Positions 50,688 to 62,889 are shown, numbered from the stretch's first letter. The stretch: 64,000 nucleotides of DNA from Polyodon spathula (GCF_017654505.1 NC_054534.1:11661571-11725570), one strand, 5' to 3'. The notes: a model not told the origin generated them from the letters alone. Numbers and translations are program-made.

Positions 50688-51782
50688 GAGGCAGGTGTAC
50701 CGTGTGGCTGCTGTGCTGTCTCTCCTCTCGGGTGTACTGTGTGGCTGCTGTGCTCTCTCTCTCCTGTCAGGTGTACTGTATGGCTGCTGTGCTCTCTGTC
50801 CTATCAGGTGTACTGTGTGGCTGCTGTGCTCTCTCTCCTCTCAGGTGTACTATGTGGCTGCTGTGCTCTCTCTCTCCTCTCAGGTGTACTGTGTGGCTGC
50901 TGTGCTCTCTCTCTCTCCTCTCAGGTGTACTGTATGGCTGCTGTGCTCTCTGTCCTCTCAGGTGTACTGTGTGGCTGCTGTGCTCTCTCTCTCTCCTCTC
51001 AGGTGTACTGTGTGGCTGCTGTGCTCTCTCTCTCCTCTCAGGTGTACTGTGTGGCTGCTGTGCTCTCTCTCTGTCTCCTCTCAGGTGTACTGTGTGGCTG
51101 CTGTGCTCTCTCTCCTCTCAGGTGTACTGTGTGGCTGCTGTGCTCTCTCTCTCTCCTCTCAGGTGTACTGTGTGGCTGCTGTGCTCTCTCTCTCTCCTCT
51201 CAGGTGTACTGTGTGGCTGCTGTGCTCTCTCCTCTCAGGTGTACTGTATGGCTGTTATGCTCTCTGTCCTCTCAGGTGTACTGTGTGGCTGCTGTGCTCT
51301 CTCTCCTCTCAGGTGTACTGTGTGGCTGCTGTGCTCTCTCCTCTCAGGTGTACTGTATGGCTGCTGTGCTCTCTCCTCTCAGGTGTACTGTATGGCTGTT
51401 ATGCTCTCTGTCCTCTCAGGTGTACTGTGTGGCTGCTGTGCTCTCTCTCCTCTCAGGTGTACTGTGTGGCTGCTGTGCTCTCTCCTCTCAGGTGTACTGT
51501 ATGGCTGTTGTGCTCTCTCTCCTCTCAGGTGTACTGTGTGGCTGCTGTGCTCTCTCTCTCCTCTCAGGTGTACTGTATGGCTGCTATGCTCTCTCCTCTC
51601 AGGTGTACTGTGTGGCTGCTGTGCTCTCTCTCCTCTCAGGTGTACTGTGTGGCTACTGTGCTCTCTCCTCTCAGGTGTACTGTACGGCTGTTGTGCTGTC
51701 TGTCCTCTCAGGTGTACTGTGTGGCTGCTGTGCTCTCTCCTCTCAGGTGTACTGTGTGGCTGCTGTGCTCTCTCCTGTCTCA
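50688..51782 (+). repeat. Minisatellite of 34-42 bp units, nearly 30 copies
   Basis: The unit is CTCAGGTGTACTGTGTGGCT plus GCTGTGCTCTCTC with a variable (CT)n linker, which explains the unequal unit length. Three + strand frames stay open over 1.1 kb as a side effect. Some units show TATG or TTATG variants that recur at intervals. Confidence 0.96.
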
Positions 51783-52117
51783 GCAGGGGCCACTGTGAAA
51801 TAAACCAAGAATAAACGACAAACAGGATCGTTAGTGATCTTAGAAATAACAATAGCTGTATTATTATTTTGACCATACAAATGCAGTCGCTGTGTTGTGT
51901 CTAAAGGGGTGAATGAAGAAATGATACAGTATGAAAAGCATGGGCTAGTTTGCTTCCTATAGGCAAAGTCATGTATTCATTGTTAATGTTCAGTTTGTGG
52001 AAGTTGAGTGTAAATTTGTGTAATTTGCATAGTTTTCATTTGTAATGAACAATAATGTTTATTTTAAAACATGTACACTAAAGAATCACAATTTCTATAA
52101 TCAGCGCATCTCTGTTT

Positions 52118-52215
52118 CAACTAGGATGTACCGATTTGTGGTTTTTAATGATTTATTATTGTGGGCCGATTCAGATATTTTCTATCAGTGATTGGCTGAT
52201 TCTGATACTGATTTC
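52118..52215. repeat. Possible hAT-like MITE fragment
   Basis: AGGATGTACCGATTTGTGG followed by GGGCCGATTCAGATATTT and GATTCTGATACTGAT recalls the 'atcggcc...ataccgatactg' type of hAT MITE. Ends are not matched. Confidence 0.35.
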
Positions 52216-52984
52216 TCCCATTAGCAATAATACACTTGTAAGCCATCACTTAATTGTAATTTGACACTTTAAAATATAATGAAGCTTTAAGCTGAACAGA
52301 TCACACATGTTGTATGTTATGCGTTCTGTGTAAGTAATACTATTGATGGAAGTGAAATTAAATGTTTCTTTCAAAGAGTGTCAGAAAATTAACAGCAATT
52401 TTGTACTTTTTCTTCAGTTAACCGAAATAAACTAGCACTCACTAAATTGCATGTCCCTTCAGGTAACCTAAATAAAACAGTTCTCTGTAAGTTACCTGAA
52501 GCTTGCGGTATACCACAAACAGACATGTTAACCCCAGTATTCTAGCTGGTCATTTACAGTAATAGATACTCTCTAAATGTATTTTTTTTTTAGCTGAAGT
52601 AAACGCTAATGGGCAGTATAGCTCAAAAGAAAATGTCAGGTACTGTACGTCGCTTGATTTGATTACTTGTAATTGTCTTTAGATACAATTTCATGTCACT
52701 AGCAAACAGGAGTGACTTAATCGGTCACATAACAGAGGATTCGTAGATCAATAGAAGATGTCAAGAACCCCCTAAACAAAGCCTTTTTCATTTCTGTTTT
52801 TAGTTTAAATAAAATGTGCAGAGAATTTATCTGTGTTTAAAAAGCTGATGGATATTGTTGCAAATAATGTCTTCCTAGGTAACTTTCAGGGGTAATGTTG
52901 GCGGGACGGGCACAAGCAGATCCACTGCTTCTGTTCCCAGTGAAAGCTAATTATCTGAGAAGCTGGTGAAGTTCACTTGTTTCA

Positions 52985-53112
52985 ATACTACAGTGTTAAA
53001 CACACAGCCTTACAGCGCACTAAAACTAACTTCTAGTTTTACAGCAATTAACAAAGTGTTAAACACACAGTCTTACAGTGCACTGAAACAAACTCCTAGT
53101 TTTACAGACATT
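52985..53112 (+). repeat. Tandem duplication of about 62 bp
   Basis: AGTGTTAAACACACAG and CTAGTTTTACAG recur twice with about six differences. Confidence 0.88.
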
Positions 53113-54669
53113 AACCTACAAATTAAAAATGAAACCCCTACAGTCTATACGTAAAATTGCGTTTCTTTGATTGTGTTTCTCACAGCATTAGTCAATCTAT
53201 AGAAACTTTGTTAACACGCTGCCAAAGCTGAGATCTGCAACGGAGAGAGACATGAGTATACAGATCAGTGCAAGAAGGTGAACTGTGTTTGTGCGATGGT
53301 TCATGGATAGCTGCGTACATATTTGTGTTTCAATACATGCATGTGTGTGTGTGTCGTGTGCACAGAAGGTGTCTGCAAGTTTGCATTGGATTATACAGCT
53401 AATACAGAGAAAATGGAGGAGATATTACATGTAAAAAAAATAAAAATAGAAAGTTAGTTTCATCCCTTGAGATATTTACTGACAAAGGTCAGTTGTTTCA
53501 GTCATCACTTTAAATAGCTTTTTCCACAGTCCAGCTTTTGTAATTTTGTCCATTTTATTCTTTGAAGTTGTTTCATAGTTTCCTGTACATGTATTTGTAT
53601 ACTATAACCTTTGAAAAGGATATGCTATGTAGGGTACTTACAGAGGGATTGTTACAAAAAATAAGTGATGTCAATCATTTTAAATGCTTGTATTATGACT
53701 AGTACTAGTAAAACCCATTTGTGCTTTTTAAATGATGACAATTAGACATGTGTGATTGCTGCACAGTAGCCTGATTCACCTTGTACTGCTTGCTTCAGCT
53801 TGCTTTTGTTAGTAATTACTGTTTGATTAAGCACGCTGTGCTGTTAGAAAGCCTGGCTGCTTGGCCAGTGATACACAGCTTCACACTGAACGTCTGCAGG
53901 CAGTTACTTATCCAGTCTGGCAGAAAGGAGGAGCTGGCGGATGGTCCAAATAAAGAAAACACAGGAATCTTAACTGCTTGTGAAGCTTTTTTATAGAGCT
54001 TGTCAAAAAGCACTTGGATTTTAATGAGCTCTTAAGGAGAGGAGGTGGAGGATAGAGACTATGTGTTGAACAGGTATTGGAGTATTCAGTACACACGTTG
54101 CTTGACTTGCCAGCTTGACGATTTGGCATGCATGAACAATCCAGTCTGTTTGGTACACTTTCATCTCATTATCAGCACTATATTTGGCATTGGTAAAAAA
54201 AAAGAAAATCAGGTTTTATTTATTTGCAGTCGCTAGATTACATGGCCATAAAGATAGTCAAGCAGATTCTAGGTCATGAGATTTTCTTCACTTATTCTTT
54301 AAAGCAAATGAAACAAAACTGTACTTGCTGTACAGTAGTTAAGCCTACACTGCAATGTATATCAAAGAGTTATCGTCCTTGATTTCAATCTGTGTTGTCA
54401 CATAGTTTAGGAAGCATTTGCTTTTAAATTTTCTATTCCATTGAAAATGTGGTGCTGCATAGTAAAGTGCACTTCATGCTGTGAGTGTAATGTGTCTAAT
54501 GTCTAGAAGTTTACTTTACACTCCCACACCTCCTTCATTACAACACCAGTGAGGTCAGTAACCACGTCAAGTGCAAATAAAAGTAAAGCTGCAAAGGCAC
54601 AGCACTGCCGTGGACATTTTAGTGGGTGCAGTTAATAGAGTTTCCAGAAGTGTGAATTGTACAGTTGAG

Positions 54670-54709
54670 GCTAGAGGAGGAGGAGGAGGAGGAAGAGGAA
54701 GAGGAAGAG
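54670..54709. repeat. (GGA)n purine tract
   Basis: GAGGAGGAGGAGGAGGAAGA followed by GGAAGAGGAAGAG; a pure purine strand. Confidence 0.93.
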
Positions 54710-55899
54710 CTGTGTATAACCCTCCCTCCCTTATTCCCTCTTGGACAAGTGTCTGTTTTGTCTGGGCTATCGTACAGCATTCTTGTGCAAAAATGTCAAG
54801 GCTTCAGTCTGGAGCACTGTGTCAGAGGATATGCCTCTTTGAAGGGGTAGACAAGAGGCTTTATGTATTATTCACTAAATAGTATTTCATTTTCTTAACA
54901 CTCCCGAGAGAGTAACCTTTGGAGAACCCTTTGCTACTGGCTGCTTTTTTATATCACCTGATGGAAGGACTTGCAAAGCCTACAGAATGTGTTCTCAGAA
55001 TTAATAAAGAAGCAGCTTTTTCCAGCACATAGCTGTTCGACTTCATAATCAAATCCACTCAAAAGCACATTTTTCTCACTATTCTTTCAATTGTGTAATA
55101 CCAGTAATGTGCTTGTATCAGTAGTCTTTTTACATGAACTCTGTTTCTCTTGTACAGCACTAGACAGCGTGTGAAGTGAAATGCAGCAACTCTAATGTTA
55201 AATTCTACATTCATGGTTCACTTTAAATATATCATATGCACATGTAAACATTTACTTAGGCTAGAAATTGTGTTTTGTGAAATTTAAAAGGGGGGTAATT
55301 GTAAAAGTTCCTTGGCAATTTTAGAAGTACCCACTAGAATAGTAATGGATAAAAGTTCAGAAGTTTCCAAATGAAATTTAAACTCTGTCCACATAAAAAA
55401 AAAGATATCTCTACCCCAACGTTCAGTTAAAAGTTATATTTTCACCATTAATTTCCGGTTTTGAATAACCATGCTCTGATTCAGACAGTTGCTTTCATCA
55501 TCAATGATGAAGGTTCAGATGACAAAGACGTGAAGTTTCAGATCAGATTATGCAGTCTGATTGGTTATGCTTTCCTGTTACGCTAAAGACATTGCAAGAG
55601 CTTGTAACTCAGGCACTTTTTTGTATTGAATGCTATGCTGTTACTTTCATGATGTGCTTTTGCACAGCACACTGTAGCTTTAAAGTTTTAATGTTTGTTT
55701 TGTGAAAATATTTGAAATGACAAAACACTGGACATACTGCTGCAACTTTTGATTATATTTCACCAGTCAATAAATATGTTAACTGCACCCCTTGATGCAA
55801 GCATGCGTAATTATACGTGTAATCTGTCTACCTAATGTTAAAAATACTCCCTCTGCAATAACGCCTATAACTTCACACCTGCCTGAGTCAACGCCCCTT

Positions 55900-56165
55900 A
55901 GTATTGAACCTGCACTTTGTAGAGTGGAGTAACCTCAGTATTGAACTTGCACTTTGTAGAGTAGAGTAACCTCAGTATTGAACTTGCACTTTGTAGAGTG
56001 GAGTAACCTCAGTATTGAACTTGCACTTTGTAGAGTGGAGTAACCTCAGTATTGAACTTGCACTTTGTAGAGTAGAGTAACCTCAGTATTGAACTTGCAC
56101 TTTGCAGAGTGAAGTAACCTTAGTATTAAACCTTCACTTTGCAGAGTGGAGTAACCTCAGTACAC
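55900..56165 (+). repeat. 37-bp minisatellite, about seven units
   Basis: AGTATTGAACTTGCACTTTG and TAGAGTGGAGTAACCTC repeat. Unit differences are single bases. Confidence 0.95.
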
Positions 56166-56624
56166 CCACTGTGGACAGAGAAGTGGAAGCTTACAAAACA
56201 GCGTCAGTTTTTTTTTTCAGATTTTATGGATGCATGTGTTGGTGGTCTTAAATACAGCATTTTCTTGCTGCGTAGAATACAGATCTAATAAGAAAGTAAT
56301 ACAAGGGCTTAATTAACCATTTATTGCCAACAAAATCTGCTAGTAGAGAATAGAATTTGTCGTTCAGTGATGTGAGCTGGCCATTTGGGATAGTTCTACC
56401 TTTCACAACTGGAATGCTATAGCCGGTAATTGAGATAAAATGAATAAAGTTGTGCATTTCTGGACCATGTAACAGTTGAAGTGTGAACCACCTTGAACAA
56501 GATTGTTTGTACTGCTACTGCTATTATTGCAATAATTGTATTAATTAGCTCATGATTCAGTGGTCTCCTTTCTAAGAGGACAGAAGGATATTGTGTGTGA
56601 AGAGGAGTGTGTAGTGTAGTAGAG

Positions 56625-56850
56625 TTTAGCACTGATCTGTATTGGGGAGAGTGAGGTTACATTATAGTACAGTTTAGCACTGATCTGTATTGGGGAGAGT
56701 GAGGTTACATTATAGTACAGTTTAGCACTGATCTGTATTGGGGAGAGTGAGGTTACATTATAGTACAGTTTAGCACTGATCTGTATTGGGGGAGTGAGGT
56801 TACATTATAGTACAGCTTAGCACTGATCTGTATTGGGGGAATGAGGTTAC
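56625..56850 (+). repeat. 48-bp minisatellite, about five units
   Basis: TTTAGCACTGATCTGTATTG and GGAGAGTGAGGTTACATTAT repeat. Confidence 0.95.
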
Positions 56851-57059
56851 ATTTCTGCATGTCACTCACTACCCCTGTATCCTGTTATTTCCCCAACCTT
56901 TACTGCATCTTTAATTGAACACAACAAACTAATTTGAAAGTGTAATACAATGCGTGGAATGTGTTTGTCTGCTAGTGTGTGTGTTACACTTCTGTCTTCA
57001 CAACAGAGACTTCTTTCAGTCGGCTTTGACTTGGAGTCAAAACATCCTGAAAGTAATTT

Positions 57060-57690
57060 GTTGCAGTGGCACCCAAAACGAAACCTGCACCAACCACAAA
57101 GAGACAGAGGAACCATTTGTCTTGTGTCTTCCATTTAAAGCACAAGGCACTGTCAGAAGGCACAGGTGTCGCTGTCCATCAAATCAACAGTACAAAGGTC
57201 ATTCTTGAAATCAGGACTTGCAGTAAGAATACCGCTGTTAAGAAAGGGGAACAAGACTAAAAGGCTAAAATATGCACAAGAACACAGAAATTAGACTATG
57301 AGACAATGGTCAAAGGTGCTTTGGACTGTTGATGGATGGACAATGACACCTGTGCCTTCAGCCAGTTCTGTTGTCAATTCAACGCTTGTCTTCTTTCTAT
57401 TCCTTAAGGATATTATCTTCAAGTATTGCTCATCATTATTAGACAGCTTTTTGGGTCTTTCAGTCCTGGGTTTGTCAATTACAGATGATGTTTCTCTGTA
57501 CTTGTTGATTATGCTTTGGATTTCAAGTGATACAAGCTATTTCACGCAATGTTTTTCCTTCTTTATGCAAGTCAAGGTTGTTATAATAGTAGAAAACACT
57601 AGTGAAAGGTTTGAGTAAATTTTTGAAGCTCATATTGCATCAGAGTAGAAAAATGCAACATGTCTAAGACTTTTGCACAGCAGTGTACAT
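57060..57690. mobile_element. Tc1-like remnant with inverted internal arrangement
   Basis: The minus strand at 57440-57310 encodes NRKKTSVELTTELAEGTGVI, the second helix-turn-helix of a Tc1 transposase. The plus strand at 57155-57205 encodes AEGTGVAVHQINST, the same segment in opposite orientation. The end GACTTTTGCACAGCAGTGTA at 57669-57688 is a Tc1-like terminus. Confidence 0.72.
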
Positions 57691-57756
57691 ATATAGACGT
57701 TAACAGATATTTACATAAAAAAAGCAATAGCTTACTTTGTCTTAGTGGTGCTTTGC

Positions 57757-57759
57757 TTT

Positions 57760-57801
<42 letters not shown>

Positions 57802-57850
57802 TGTTTATTTAGCAGACACCTTTATCCAAGGCGACTTAGAGACTTTTCAC
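57757..57850 (+). repeat. (AAT)n next to a fish SINE/LINE motif
   Basis: Thirteen or so AAT units are followed by TTAGCAGACACCTTTATCCA and AGGCGACTTAGAGAC, a motif widely dispersed in ray-finned fish genomes. Confidence 0.7.
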
Positions 57851-58394
57851 AACTTAATGTCTTGTTATATTGTTTTACTATGTCATCATCAGCCACCTCA
57901 AAACCGAAATATTTCTATTCTTTGCTGCGCAAACTTTCTAGACAATCCGTATTCAGCTGCTGTGCACTGACTCACAACACCTCTAAAAGTATTAAGTATG
58001 GTGACATGCCGAATTTTGCATTATTTTGAGATGTGTTTTGATGTTTTAAAAGTACATCTCATTTATAATACCGAAAGTTCACATTTTAAAAATACATTAA
58101 TAATAGAGTAAGTAGTGAACCACTGACGCATGCGCATATCTCAAAAGAATGCAAAACAGATTGCCAGTGGCGCTTAATCCAGTGTGCAAATTGTGTCTGG
58201 TACCGAAACAACACTGAATAGTACTGTGGTGTTTGCCTATTAGAGTGACCATGATTGATCTGTGTAGGATTTGTTGTATCTTAATATAAAATAAACTTGA
58301 TTATACTGTGATTGTATTTTTAGCAGTATTGGCAATAAAAAAGTCTGCAAGCATACATTCTTTTTTTTTTTTTTTTTTTTTAATCCCATGATAT

Positions 58395-58465
58395 CGTGAT
58401 ATGGAAATTATTATCAATATCGAACGATATCGATATCATATCAAAATATCGATATTGGTATACAT
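58395..58465. repeat. ATCGATAT-rich low-complexity block
   Basis: Repeated GATATCGATAT and TATCGTGATATGG words recall terminal regions of hAT-type MITEs. No matching end is identified. Confidence 0.4.
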
Positions 58466-58549
58466 ATATTATATATGAATATATTGAATATATATTATAT
58501 TATATATTATAGTATATTTATAGTTATAGTATAGTTTTATACATATGGT

Positions 58550-58554
<5 letters not shown>

Positions 58555-58625
<71 letters not shown>
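58555..58625. repeat. (TA)n microsatellite
   Basis: About 35 TA units in a longer AT-rich zone. Confidence 0.97.
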
Positions 58626-58628
<3 letters not shown>

Positions 58629-58929
58629 AGGACCCCAACCCGAAATACACCCCCATCTAGATCGGGTCGACCACATCGGGTTCATTTACATTTTTAGATC
58701 CCCGAAATAGCGATGCAGAAAATTTACTTAACCCGAAACTGATCTGAAGAAGATCATCTGAAAACCTTAATAAAGTGAAACAATTTAGCATTGTTGAAAT
58801 GTATTGTTTCATCTGTTGTTTTTGCCAGGTTACAATGAACGCCCAAAGCTCTTTACAGGAAGAAAAAAAAAATTGCAAAGTACAGTATCATAACTCAAAT
58901 TTAAAAAATGACTACAAATATTACAAAAT

Positions 58930-58965
<36 letters not shown>

Positions 58966-58968
<3 letters not shown>

Positions 58969-59855
58969 ACTTGGCTTGATTCATGCCAAAGCTGCCTGAT
59001 TCCAGCCTTGCTGAAGCACCCCCAGATCAGCACCGATCCTCCACCACATTTCACAGTGGGTGCGAGACACTGTGGCTTGTAGGCCTCTCCAGGTCTCTGT
59101 CTAACCATTAGACGACCAGGTGTTGGGCAAAGCTGAAAATTGGACTCATCTGGGGGTGCTTCAGCAAGGCTGGAATCGGGCAGATTTGTCTTTGTGAAGG
59201 GCGCATGAATCAAGCCAAGTACAAGGTTGTCCTGGAAGAAAAAAAATGTTGCCCAACTCTGAGGATTGGTTTTTCCAGCAGGACAATGTTCCATGCCACA
59301 CAGCAATCAATCAAGGTGTGGATGGAGGACCACCAGATCAAGACCCTGTCATGGCCAGCCCAATCTCCAGACCTGAACCCCATTGAAAACCTCTGGAATG
59401 TGATCAAGAGGAGGATGGATGGTCACAAGCCATCAAACAAAGCCGAGCTGCTTGAATTTTAGCATAAAGTCACCCAACATCAATGTGAAAGACTGGTGGA
59501 GAGCATGCCAAGACGCATGAAAGCTGTGCTTGAAAATCAGGGTTATTCCACCAAATATTGATTTCTAATCTCTTCCAAAGTTAAAACATTAGTATTGTGT
59601 TGTTTAAAAATGATTATGAACTTACTTTCTTTGCATTATTCGAGGTCTGACAACACTGCATCTTTTCTGTTATTTTGACCAGTTGTCATTTTCTGCAAAT
59701 AAATGCTGTAAATGACAATATTTTTATTTGGAATTTGGGAGAAATGTTGTCAGTACTCTATAGAATAAAACAAAAATTTTACCCAAACACATACCTATAG
59801 ATAGTAAAACCAGAGAAACTGATAATTTTGCAGTGGTCTCTTAATTTTTTGAGGA
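58966..59855 (+). mobile_element. Tc1-like transposon with an internal inversion
   Basis: On the minus strand 59150-58970 encodes ESNFQLCPTPGRLMVRQRPG and APTVKCGGGSVLIWGCFSKAG. On the plus strand from about 59155 the protein resumes at CFSKAG and runs through a broken FFQQDN region to [20 protein letters not shown]. The two blocks belong to one transposase but face opposite ways. The 3' end (59576-59855) is shared with 16323-16612. Confidence 0.85.
59205..59462 (+). pseudogene. Tc1 transposase C-terminal fragment
   Basis: The frame carries [20 protein letters not shown] with the catalytic Glu. The second Asp block (QQDNVPCHTA) is present in another frame, so a frameshift lies between about 59260 and 59300. 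Confidence 0.85.
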
Positions 59856-59886
59856 GAGAGAGAGAGAGAGAGAGACAGAGAGACAT
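59854..59886. repeat. (GA)n microsatellite
   Basis: GAGAGAGAGAGAG run at the end of the Tc1-like terminus. Confidence 0.9.
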
Positions 59887-60299
59887 ACACACACACAGTA
59901 CACCTGCTTCAAACCAGGTTTTTCATGATTATCTATGCTTTTAATTGTATAAACTTGTCTATAAACATTTAATATTTCATTATATGATATGTGTATTTAA
60001 ATAAGCTGATAATCATAAGTGAATTGTATTAAAAAATGTAATTTTTAAATGAAAATGTAAATCTTGTCAATTTCAATGAAGTGGTCACCCAGCACAAAGG
60101 GATTTCAGTCTGAAACCCAAGTCAGTTAAAAGCCTGAAATGTGTATAACACGGTGTTAGAACACTGGCCTAAGTATAAAAGTGTCTTTTTTAGTTGTTCT
60201 CTGAGTTAACTAGCATGTTACCTAATTAACCTTTTGTCACCAATTATTGTTAACAGCTGAAGGTCCATGATTACTATAAATATAGGTAGCATAGGCACA

Positions 60300-61232
60300 A
60301 GTTTGTCATTCCTGAATGACAAAGGCAAAATACACTCAGTTAAGCAAAGAAAAAAGACAGTCTAATTACTTTAAGAAATGAAGGTCAAGCTTTAAGACAA
60401 ATCGCAAGAACTTTGCAAGTGTCTGTAACTGCTGTGGCCAAGACCATCAAACAATTTGAAGAAACTGGCACTCATGAGGACCGAACAAGGTCAGGCAGGC
60501 CAAGGGTGACCTCAGAATCAGAGAACAAGTTCATTCGAGTCACAAGTCTACGAAACCTGCGATTAACTGCCCCATGTGTGGTTCCTACTGTCAAGCATGG
60601 AGGAGGCAGTGTCATGGTCTGGGGTTGCTTTGTTGGTGACAGAGTTGGTGATCTTTACCAAGTCCATGGCAAGTTCAACCAGCATGGCTATCTTAGCATA
60701 CTTCAGAGGCAAGCCATTCCATCAGGATTATGGCTAGTTGGGCAATCCTTCATTCTTCGGCAAGATAATGACCCGAAACACACCTCAAAGTTGTGCAAGA
60801 ACTATGTGGCGAAGAAGGAAAGTGAAGGACACCTCAGTCTAATGACCTGGCCTGCCCAGTCTCCAGACCTCAATCCCATAGAACTTGTATGGGATGAACT
60901 GGACAGAAGAGGCAAAGCAAAGCTACCCACAAGTGCCCTACATCTCTGGGAATTGCTGCAGAAGAGCTTAGAAGACATGTCAGATGATTTCCTGCTGAAA
61001 CTGAATGTCTCGTGTTTGTGAGGCTGATATGAAGACAAAGGGTGGCTATTTTAAGGAATCCAAGATTTAGAGACAATTTTCAATTTTCTTGAACATTGCT
61101 TTGATACTCCTTTTGTTTTGTATATTGCAACATGTGTTTTCATTTTCAAGTATTTACAGAAACGTATACGACATAAAACATTGTCAATTATGAAAAAAAA
61201 ACTAGTTTTCAGCAAGTGTACTCAAACTTTTG
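60300..61232 (+). mobile_element. Tc1-like transposon, internally deleted
   Basis: The right end GTGTACTCAAACTTTTGACTG at 61215-61235 is a known Tc1 terminus. The left terminus was not found, so the left border is approximate. Confidence 0.82.
60413..61021 (+). pseudogene. Tc1 transposase lacking the first catalytic Asp
   Basis: The first helix-turn-helix (VTAVAKTIKQFEETGTHEDR, SGRPRVTSE) passes directly from RNLRLTAP to [18 protein letters not shown]. The segment carrying the WSDE block is deleted without loss of frame. The second Asp (LRQDNDPKHTSK) and Glu ([11 protein letters not shown]) remain. An upstream start near 60320 (MTKAKYTQ) is out of frame. It cannot be active. Confidence 0.88.
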
Positions 61233-61266
61233 ACTGGTACTATGTAATATATACATACACATACAC

Positions 61267-62841
61267 ACAGTGGCTTGCGAAAGTATTGACCCCCCTTGGC
61301 ATTTTTCCTATTTTGTTGCCTTACAACCTGGAATTAAAATGGATTTTTTGGGGGTTTTATTCATTTGATTTACACAACATGCCTACCACTTTGAAGATGC
61401 AAAATATTTTGTATTGTGAAACAAACAAGAAATAAGAGAAAAAAACAGAAAACTTGAGCTTGCATAAGTATTCACCCCCCCCCAAAGTCAATACTTTGTA
61501 GAGCCACCTTTTGCAGCAATTACAGCTGCAAGTCTCTTGGGGTATGTATCTATAAGCTTGGCACATCTAGCCACTGGTGTACAGCAATCTTTAAGTCATA
61601 CCACACATTCTCAATTGGATTGAGGTCTGGGCTTTGACTAGGCCATTCCAAGACATTTAAATGTTTCCCCTTAAGCCACTCAAGTGTTGCTTTAGCAGTA
61701 TGCTTAGGGTCATTGTCCTGCTGGAAGGTGAACCTCCGTCCCAGTCTAAAATCTCTGGAAGACTGAAACAGGTTTCCCTCAAGAATTTCCCTGTATTTAG
61801 CGCCATCCATCATTCCTTCAATTCTGACCAGTTTCCCAGTCCCTGCCGATGAAAAACATCCCCACAGCATGATGCTGCCACCACCATGCTTCACTGTGGG
61901 GATGGTGTTCTCGGGGTGATGAGAGGTGTTGGGTTTGCGCCAGACATAGCGTTTTCCTTGATGGCCAAAAAGCTCAATTTTAGTCTCATCTGACCAGAGT
62001 ACCTTCTTCCATATGTTTGGGGAGTCTCCCACATGCCTTTTGGCGAACACCAAACGTGTTTGCTTATTTTTTTCTTTAAGCAATGGCTTTTTTCTGGCCA
62101 CTCTTCCGTAAAGCCCAGCTCTGTGGAGCGTACGGCTTAAAGTGGTCCTAAGGACAGATACTCCAGTCTCCGCTGTGGAGCTTTGCAGCTCCTTCAGGGT
62201 TATCTTTGGTCTTTTTGTTGCCTCTCTGATTAATGCCCTCCTTGCCTGGTCCGTGAGTTTTGGTGGGCAGCCCTCTCTTGCCAGGTTTGTTGTGGTGCCA
62301 TATTCATTCCATTTTTTAATAATGGTTTTAATGGTGCTCCGTGGGATGGTCAAAGTTTCGGATATTTTTTTATAACCCAACCCTGATCTGTACTTCTCCA
62401 CAACTTTGTCCCTGACCTGTTTGGAGAGATCCTTGGTCTTCATGGTGCCACTAGCTTAGTGGTGCCCCTTGCTTAGTGGATTTGCAGACTCTGGGGCCTT
62501 TCAGAACAGGTGTATATATACTGAGATCATGTGACACTTAGATTGCACACAGGTGGACTTTATTTAACTAATTATGTGACTTCTGAAGGTAATTGGTTGC
62601 ACCAGATCTTATTTAGAGGCTTAATAGCAAAGGGGGTGAATACATATGCATGCACCACTTTTCCGTTATTTATTTTTTATAATTTTTTGAAACAAGTTAT
62701 TTTTTTCATTTCACTTCACCAATTTGGACTATTTTGTGTATGTCCATTACATGAAATCCAAATAAAAATCCATTTTAGTTCCAGGTTGTAAGGCAACAAA
62801 ATGGGAAAAATGCCAAGGGGGGTCAATACTTTTGCAAGCCG

Positions 62842-62845
<4 letters not shown>
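61267..62845 (-). mobile_element. Tc1-like transposon, nearly complete
   Basis: The terminal inverted repeats are about 77 bp and highly similar: CAGTGGCTTGCGAAAGTATT at the left and the complement of AATACTTTTGCAAGCCGCTG at the right. Length is about 1.58 kb, standard for Tc1 elements. It holds one transposase frame on the minus strand. Confidence 0.95.
61550..62443 (-). CDS. Tc1 transposase, catalytic core intact but C-terminus damaged
   Basis: The 297-residue frame begins MKTKDLSKQVRDKVVEKYRS. It has two helix-turn-helix units (ISETLTIPRSTIKTIIKKW; ITLKELQSSTAETG), the GRVARKKPLLK linker, and all three catalytic sites: WSDETKIEL, FQQDNDPKHT and [11 protein letters not shown] with DD34E spacing. 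After KIAVHQ an internal deletion shifts the frame, ending LDVPSL. The normal C-terminus (YPKRLAAVIAAKGGSTKY) is found in another frame just downstream. Tc1 transposases are usually about 340 residues. It is probably inactive, but is the best-preserved copy in the window. Confidence 0.9.
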   Translation of the reverse strand: MKTKDLSKQVRDKVVEKYRSGLGYKKISETLTIPRSTIKTIIKKWNEYGTTTNLAREGCPPKLTDQARRALIREATKRPKITLKELQSSTAETGVSVLRTTLSRTLHRAGLYGRVARKKPLLKEKNKQTRLVFAKRHVGDSPNIWKKVLWSDETKIELFGHQGKRYVWRKPNTSHHPENTIPTVKHGGGSIMLWGCFSSAGTGKLVRIEGMMDGAKYREILEGNLFQSSRDFRLGRRFTFQQDNDPKHTAKATLEWLKGKHLNVLEWPSQSPDLNPIENVWYDLKIAVHQWLDVPSL

Positions 62846-62879
<34 letters not shown>

Positions 62880-62889
62880 CCAAAAACCA

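Noticed and set aside
50619..51814. Cys-rich open frames of 367-394 codons in three frames
   Set aside because: They arise from a minisatellite without stop codons. All three frames open together is a repeat effect.
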